Below are positions 16,164 through 20,261 of a DNA stretch of 20,261 nt, one piece after another (the stretch's first letter is position 1; the number at the start of each line of letters is the position of its first letter). Origin of the DNA: CAYLMM01 sp964384825 (GTDB lineage: Bacteria > Krumholzibacteriota > Krumholzibacteriia > LZORAL124-64-63); assembly GCA_964384825.1 (NCBI GenBank), contig CAYLMM010000047.1, positions 1 through 20,261 on the forward strand. Direction: 5' to 3'. A model generated the notes under the pieces. It had not been told where the DNA came from and did not search any database. It saw nothing but the letters and a program-made list of their open reading frames with translations. The translations under genes were made by a program, and so were the position numbers.

Positions 16164-17315
16164 ATGCCCGACCGCGCCCCGATCTATCTCGATCATCACG
16201 CCACCACGCCGGTCGATCCCCGGGTCCTGGAACGGATGCTGCCCGCGCTGCGGGACCATTACGGCAATCCCGCCAGCACCGGCCACGCTTTCGGGTGGGC
16301 CGCGGCCAAGCTGGTCGAAGACGCCCGCACCGAGGCGGCGCGGCTGGTGGGGGGCGAGGCCGCGGGCGTGGTCTTCACCTCCGGCGCCACCGAGGCGATC
16401 AATCTGGCCCTCAAGGGGGTCGCGGACCGGCTGGGCCGTCCCGGGCGCCTGATCACGACCAATCTCGAGCACGCGGCCGTGCGCGAGGCCGCGGCGACCC
16501 TCGCCCGGCGGGGCTGGGAGGTCGTCGCGATCGCCTGCGGCGCCGATGGTCTGATCGCGCTGGACGATGTCGAGGCCGCGCTCGCCGGCGGGGCGGACCT
16601 GGTCTCGATCATCCAGGCCCACAACGAGATCGGCACCCTGCAGCCCGTGCGGGAGATCGCCGCCATCTGCCGCGAACACGGCGCCCCCCTTCACGTCGAC
16701 GCCGCCCAGGCCGCCGGGAAGGTTCCGGTCGACGTCGCCGCCGACGGGATCGACCTGCTCTCGTTCTCCGCCCACAAGATGTACGGACCCAAGGGGGTGG
16801 GGGCCCTTTACGTGCGTCCCCGGCTGCGCCCGTCGCTGCAGGTCCAGCTCGACGGCGGCGGACAGGAGCGGGGGCTGCGCTCGGGCACCCTGAACGTTCC
16901 GGGCATCGTGGGGATGGGAGAGGCCTGCCGGCTGGCTCGCGAGGATCTGGCCGCCGAGACCGAGCGGATCCGCGGGCTGCGCGACCGTTTGCTCGCCGCG
17001 ATCACCGCCGGCCTGGACGGCGTTCGGGTCAACGGATCGCTGAGCAGCCGTCTGGCGGGCAATCTGAGCCTCAGCTTCTCCGGAATCGGCGCCCGGTCGC
17101 CGGCCGCTTCGGTGGCCGGGGTGGCGCTGTCTGCGGGTTCGGCCTGCTCCAGCGGGGCGGGCGGCGTTTCGCGCACGCTGCTGAACCTGGGACTCGACCG
17201 GACCGCCGCCGCGGCCAGCCTGCGCATCGGCGTGGGCCGCTTCAACACGGCCGAACAGATCGATCGGGCGGCCGAGCAGATCATCGCGGCGGTGCGCCGG
17301 ATGCGGGAGGAATGA
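16164..17315 (+). CDS. Cysteine desulfurase, NifS/IscS family (class V aminotransferase fold)
   Basis: This PLP enzyme removes sulfur from cysteine as a persulfide for Fe-S clusters and thio-cofactors. The 383 residues show the N-terminal YLDHHATTPVDPRV, FTSGATEAIN, QAHNEIGTLQP, HVDAAQAAGKVP, the PLP lysine K205 (SFSAHKMYGPKG) and RSGTLNVPGIVG. The sulfur-accepting C328 lies in GSACSSG. The segment just before C328 (GARSPAASVAGVALS) is shorter and less hydrophobic than in typical IscS, so its active-site loop may differ. AAGGAG (16151-16156) supports the ATG. It lies 30 bases after nadA in the same direction and is followed by a strong terminator, so the pair is probably bicistronic. As with NifS-like enzymes in NAD operons of other bacteria, its likely job is NadA cluster assembly. 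No iscU or sufBCD gene is nearby. Confidence 0.94.
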   Translation: MPDRAPIYLDHHATTPVDPRVLERMLPALRDHYGNPASTGHAFGWAAAKLVEDARTEAARLVGGEAAGVVFTSGATEAINLALKGVADRLGRPGRLITTNLEHAAVREAAATLARRGWEVVAIACGADGLIALDDVEAALAGGADLVSIIQAHNEIGTLQPVREIAAICREHGAPLHVDAAQAAGKVPVDVAADGIDLLSFSAHKMYGPKGVGALYVRPRLRPSLQVQLDGGGQERGLRSGTLNVPGIVGMGEACRLAREDLAAETERIRGLRDRLLAAITAGLDGVRVNGSLSSRLAGNLSLSFSGIGARSPAASVAGVALSAGSACSSGAGGVSRTLLNLGLDRTAAAASLRIGVGRFNTAEQIDRAAEQIIAAVRRMREE

Positions 17316-17352
17316 GCCGGGCGCCAGCCGGCGGGGCCGAGAGGCGCAGACG

Positions 17353-17383
17353 AAAGCGGGAGGCCGGAGCCTCCCGCTTTTTT
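17353..17383 (+). terminator. Intrinsic terminator of the nadA-desulfurase unit, possibly bidirectional
   Basis: A 12-bp perfect stem (17353-17364 with 17369-17380) with loop CGGA is followed by three more T residues after the TTT in the stem. The symmetric AAA on the other side would give a short T-run on the minus strand too, so it may also stop the convergent S1-protein transcript. Confidence 0.9.
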
Positions 17384-17441
17384 CATGCGCCGCAAGGATT
17401 AGCAGCTCGATCCTTCGTCGGCCCGCGGCCGGGGTTGCGGT

Positions 17442-18551
17442 TCAGCGGACCAGCGACAGCGAGATCCGCTTGCGTTCGCGGTCGAGATCCAGGATCCGCA
17501 CGGTGATCTCCTGGCCGTCATGCAGCACCTGGTCGGGATGGTCGATCCTCTCCTGCGAGATCTCGGAGATATGGATCAGGCCCTGGATTCCCGGCTGCAG
17601 CTGCACGAAGGCCCCGAAATCGGCCAGGCCGGTGACGACGCCCGTCACCTCGAGTCCGATGGCGTATTTGCGCGGGGCCTCTTCCCAGGGGTCGCTTTCC
17701 AGGGCGCGCAGCGAAAGGCTGATGCGCTCGTTGCGGCCCTGGCCCAGGTTCTGGATCTCCAGCACCTTGACCTTGACCTCCTGGTCCGGCGCCAGCACGT
17801 CGCCGGGATGCGAGACGCGCTCGAACGAGAGTTCCGAGACGTGGATCAGGCCCTCCACGCCGCCGATGTCGACGAATGCGCCGAAGGGCATCAGCCGGGT
17901 GACCACGCCGTCCCGGATGTCGCCGGGAGCGAGGGTCTTGCGGGTTTCGGCCCCGCGCCGTTCGCGCTCCTCGCGCAGCAGGGCGCGGCGCGAAACCACG
18001 AGCCGCCGGCCGCCCTCGGCGAATTCGATAACGCGGAATTCCAGGTTCCGGCCGACGTAGCCCGCGGGATCCTCGACGTAGCGGTCGTCGATCTGCGAGA
18101 TGGGGCAGAAGGCGCGGTGCCCGCCGAGATCGATCACGAACCCGCCCTTGTTGGTCTCGCGCACCAGGCCGGTCAAGGGCATGCCGCTCTCCAGGGCCTC
18201 TTCGATCAGGGTCGTGTCCTTGCCCTGGACCTTCTGCTTGAGGCTCAGCACGCGGTCGGCGCCGGAGCCCACGACGTAGCCGGTGATCTCCTGGCCGACC
18301 TCGTGGGTGAGATCGCCCTCGGCGTCGCGCAGTTCGGCGGCCGACATGGGCAGCTCGCTGCGGCCGCCGTAATCGACGAAGGCCTGCTCGCCCTCGAGTT
18401 GGACGATGCGCCCGGTGATCCTGTCGCCGGCCTTGGGCTCGGGCGCCTCGGCCTTCGGATCCTCCTCGGCCAGCAATCGGGCGAATTCGTTCTCTTCCTC
18501 GGGGATCTGGGCGTTCGGACCGTCGTCTCGGATGTCGGGGGTCTCTGTCAT
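17442..18551 (-). CDS. S1 RNA-binding domain protein with four S1 repeats (ribosomal protein S1-like)
   Basis: The 369-residue product has an acidic N-terminal tail (1-40) followed by four S1 OB-fold domains at about 41-105, 122-190, 208-283 and 297-368. Domains 3 and 4 are the best conserved (MPFGAFVDIGGVEGLIHVSE; DFGAFVQLQPGIQGLIHISE). Full bS1 of Gram-negative bacteria has six such domains and recruits mRNA to the 30S subunit. A four-domain form is closer to the shorter S1 homologues known from Firmicutes and cyanobacteria-type lineages. The role is therefore either the ribosomal S1 of this organism or an accessory RNA-binding paralogue. The ATG at 18551 has GAGAGG about 9 bases upstream. 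An extended -10 promoter with an overlapping inverted repeat lies about 75 bases before the start. Confidence 0.88.
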   Translation of the reverse strand: MTETPDIRDDGPNAQIPEEENEFARLLAEEDPKAEAPEPKAGDRITGRIVQLEGEQAFVDYGGRSELPMSAAELRDAEGDLTHEVGQEITGYVVGSGADRVLSLKQKVQGKDTTLIEEALESGMPLTGLVRETNKGGFVIDLGGHRAFCPISQIDDRYVEDPAGYVGRNLEFRVIEFAEGGRRLVVSRRALLREERERRGAETRKTLAPGDIRDGVVTRLMPFGAFVDIGGVEGLIHVSELSFERVSHPGDVLAPDQEVKVKVLEIQNLGQGRNERISLSLRALESDPWEEAPRKYAIGLEVTGVVTGLADFGAFVQLQPGIQGLIHISEISQERIDHPDQVLHDGQEITVRILDLDRERKRISLSLVR

Positions 18552-18620
18552 CTTCGTCTACCTCTCGGTTCTACTGGCGTCGGGCAGAAGTTCAAACAGT
18601 CACCGCACGGGACGGGGACA

Positions 18621-18636
18621 GTGGTTACTATACCAC
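18621..18636 (-). promoter_or_regulatory. Extended -10 promoter with inverted repeat ahead of the S1-protein gene
   Basis: On the minus strand TGGTATAGT (18627-18635) is an extended -10 element, with no good -35. It lies inside GTGGT-ATAGTA-ACCAC, a 5-bp-arm inverted repeat (18621-18636). A bound dimer would block the -10. The mRNA leader would be about 70 bases. Confidence 0.5.
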
Positions 18637-18683
18637 ATTCCAATCCCGCCGCGACCAGGATTGTGCCCCGCCGTAAGGCATGC

Positions 18684-18715
18684 GGACCCGCCCGCGCACC
18701 GGCGCGAACGGGTCC
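18684..18715 (-). terminator. Double-stem hairpin after the sorting-domain gene
   Basis: GGACCCG (18684-18690) pairs with CGGGTCC (18709-18715), and inside it CGCGC (18693-18697) pairs with GCGCG (18702-18706). It begins 8 bases after the stop codon of the next gene. There is no T-run, so terminator function is likely but unproven. Confidence 0.5.
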
Positions 18716-18723
18716 GTTCCCTC

Positions 18724-20261
18724 TCACCGCACGACCACGAATTTCCCGATGTGGTCGTCGAAACCCCCGTCGTCGGAATGCACGACGTAGAGGTAGATGC
18801 CGCTGACGATCTCCTGGCCGTTGCGGCTGACCAGGTTCCACGACGCCTCGCCGATATCCGCCGTCCCGTCGTGGACAAGGGTCTGCACCAGATCCCCGTC
18901 CAGCGTGAAGATCCGGATTGTGTTGCGCGCCTGCGGCAGGTTCGCGAAGTTCACCCGCACCCCGGTCGGGTCGCCGGCGTTGGGATGCATCTGCTGGAAT
19001 TCCGCCAGGGCGTGCCGGGTCGCCGGATTCGGATACACGTAGATGTTGTCTCCATGCTGCATGCGCTGCTCGGCCGACTGCGGCGACGTGCCCGGCTTGG
19101 TCGAGATGAAGGCGGATCCTGGATCGCCGCTGTTGCCCGGCCCGGAGATGTAGGGGACGCCGCGCAGGTACTTGTAGGCGTGGCTGGTCGCGGTGACCGC
19201 GTAGAAGGTCGTGAACCCGTTGTGCACGTCGCGGTCGATGTGGTGGTTGAAGCCCATGGCGGGCTTGCCGGGCCAGCCCGAGACCGGATCGTCGGGGCGC
19301 TCGGTCGTCATGTAGAAGGTGTCCAGCACCGCCGGGTGGTCTTCCCACTCCAGCAGCGCCTCCATCCCACCGCCGATCTTGCCGCTGGCTCCCCGCAGCG
19401 CCGGCAGGTGCAGCGCCGCGACCGTGGTGCCGTTGACGTAGTCGGACATCGCCTCGGCGAGGCCCGTGAATTCCGGGTCGTCCAGGCAGCGGGGGCGGTA
19501 GCGGATGCCGTCGAGTCCGGTGTTCCCGCCCAGGGGAAGGGTGTCGATGACTGTGCCGGTCTGCAGGATCCGGACGTCGAGGAAGTCGTTGACCACGTCG
19601 AATTCCGCGATCAGTTGCCAGAGGTTGCTCGCGGGGCCGTTGACCAGGGAACTGCCGAAGGGACGGTCCCAGCCGTCGGCCCGCCAGATCTGGTACGACT
19701 CGAAATCGGCCTGCCCGTTGCGCAGGTTGACCGACCGTTCGCTGCCGTCGCTCCAGAAGATCTCGGCCATGTTGGGGCCCGGCACCACGCGTACTCCCGG
19801 CGGTGCGGGGGGCATCTCCGCCAGCCAGTGCAGGATGGTTTCACGGCCCGCGATTCCCGTGCAGCCCGCTCTCTTGGAAGCCGGCAGATCGGTCCGGTTG
19901 CAGTTCCACCCCCCGAAGATCAGGCGGTTGGCGGTGGTGCATTTGCGGCCCGTCTGCCGCGCGCATTCGAGGCAGTTGTCCATGTTGACGTAGATGCAGT
20001 GCTTGGTCTGGCCGTCGATCTCCATCTTGGTCAGGTCGGAGGATTCGATGAGGTCCAGAATCGGGCCCGTGCAGGTGGTGTCCATGAAGTCGGCCGTCAT
20101 CGTGAACAGGGGATTGACCCCGTCCACCGCTTCGAAATCCTCGGCGCAGACGAGCGTTTCGCGCCCTCCGACCCCGGTGTAGGGCAGGGAATCCATGTTG
20201 AATCCCTCCCCGTACCAGGTGCGGGCGATCTCGGCGCAGTTATTCTTCAGATTCGACAGGC
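18724..20261 (-). CDS. Secreted protein with Fn3-like region and FlgD/type IX-like C-terminal domain (5' truncated)
   Basis: The frame is open to the window edge, so the N-terminus and signal are missing; 511 residues are visible. The first 135 or so are rich in cysteine (nine, including CLEC), suggesting a disulfide-stabilised extracellular module. A fibronectin-III-like region starts around 150 (PPAPPGVRVVPGPNMAEIFW, then FESYQIWRA). The last 105 residues form a C-terminal domain of the FlgD Ig-like/type IX sorting type: NIYVYPNPA, then IRIFTLDGDLVQTL, SWNLVSRNGQEIVSGIYLY and a final GKFVVVR. Such domains direct export across the outer membrane in FCB-group bacteria. The enzymatic or adhesive activity, if any, is not recognisable from this part. 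It is not homologous to its S1 neighbour and is separated from it by 172 bases. Confidence 0.8.
   Translation of the reverse strand, partial: LSNLKNNCAEIARTWYGEGFNMDSLPYTGVGGRETLVCAEDFEAVDGVNPLFTMTADFMDTTCTGPILDLIESSDLTKMEIDGQTKHCIYVNMDNCLECARQTGRKCTTANRLIFGGWNCNRTDLPASKRAGCTGIAGRETILHWLAEMPPAPPGVRVVPGPNMAEIFWSDGSERSVNLRNGQADFESYQIWRADGWDRPFGSSLVNGPASNLWQLIAEFDVVNDFLDVRILQTGTVIDTLPLGGNTGLDGIRYRPRCLDDPEFTGLAEAMSDYVNGTTVAALHLPALRGASGKIGGGMEALLEWEDHPAVLDTFYMTTERPDDPVSGWPGKPAMGFNHHIDRDVHNGFTTFYAVTATSHAYKYLRGVPYISGPGNSGDPGSAFISTKPGTSPQSAEQRMQHGDNIYVYPNPATRHALAEFQQMHPNAGDPTGVRVNFANLPQARNTIRIFTLDGDLVQTLVHDGTADIGEASWNLVSRNGQEIVSGIYLYVVHSDDGGFDDHIGKFVVVR

Overview
The window is a GC-rich (mostly mid-60s percent by eye), gene-dense bacterial chromosome segment that is nearly all housekeeping. 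The last gene ends in a FlgD/type IX-like C-terminal sorting domain. Together with a secreted temptin-like CxxCH protein, an exported M3 peptidase and a beta-propeller lipoprotein, this suggests a didermic bacterium of the FCB group or a nearby phylum such as Krumholzibacteriota or Eisenbacteria. That placement is inference; no rRNA is present. No CRISPR array, insertion sequence, prophage or defence island was found.

Layout, left to right. (1) Bases 2-898: the 3' end of a 2-oxoacid:ferredoxin oxidoreductase gene with beta and gamma subunits fused, closed by a strong hairpin. (2) 1094-2458: an orphan NtrC-type sigma-54 activator, preceded by two palindromes 19 bp apart. (3) 2511-9193: promoter, tRNA-Leu(UAG), trigger factor, clpP, clpX, lon and engB, all on +. 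This is a protein-folding and proteolysis cluster, and a terminator-like hairpin sits between clpX and lon. (4) 9190-9672: a small secreted protein whose promoter overlaps the end of engB and leaves almost no 5' leader. (5) 9785-11229: purA, then tRNA-Lys(UUU) with its own promoter and terminator. (6) 11376-11624: an 82-residue stand-alone ATP-cone protein with clearly lower G+C. (7) 11785-14927, minus strand: a beta-propeller lipoprotein and a signal-peptide-bearing oligoendopeptidase F. (8) 15177-17315, plus strand: nadA and a class-V cysteine desulfurase, probably an NAD biosynthesis unit in which the desulfurase serves the NadA iron-sulfur cluster. (9) 17442-20261, minus strand: a four-domain S1 RNA-binding protein and the 3' part of a large secreted protein.

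Trigger factor, ClpXP and Lon handle nascent-chain folding and cytosolic protein quality control; tRNA-Leu ahead of tig may share its transcript. PurA and NadA are biosynthetic. The exported proteins act in or beyond the periplasm. I did not find a clearly undescribed multi-gene system. The most interesting points are the isolated ATP-cone gene, the near-leaderless secreted gene, the tandem operator-like palindromes and the hairpin ahead of lon.
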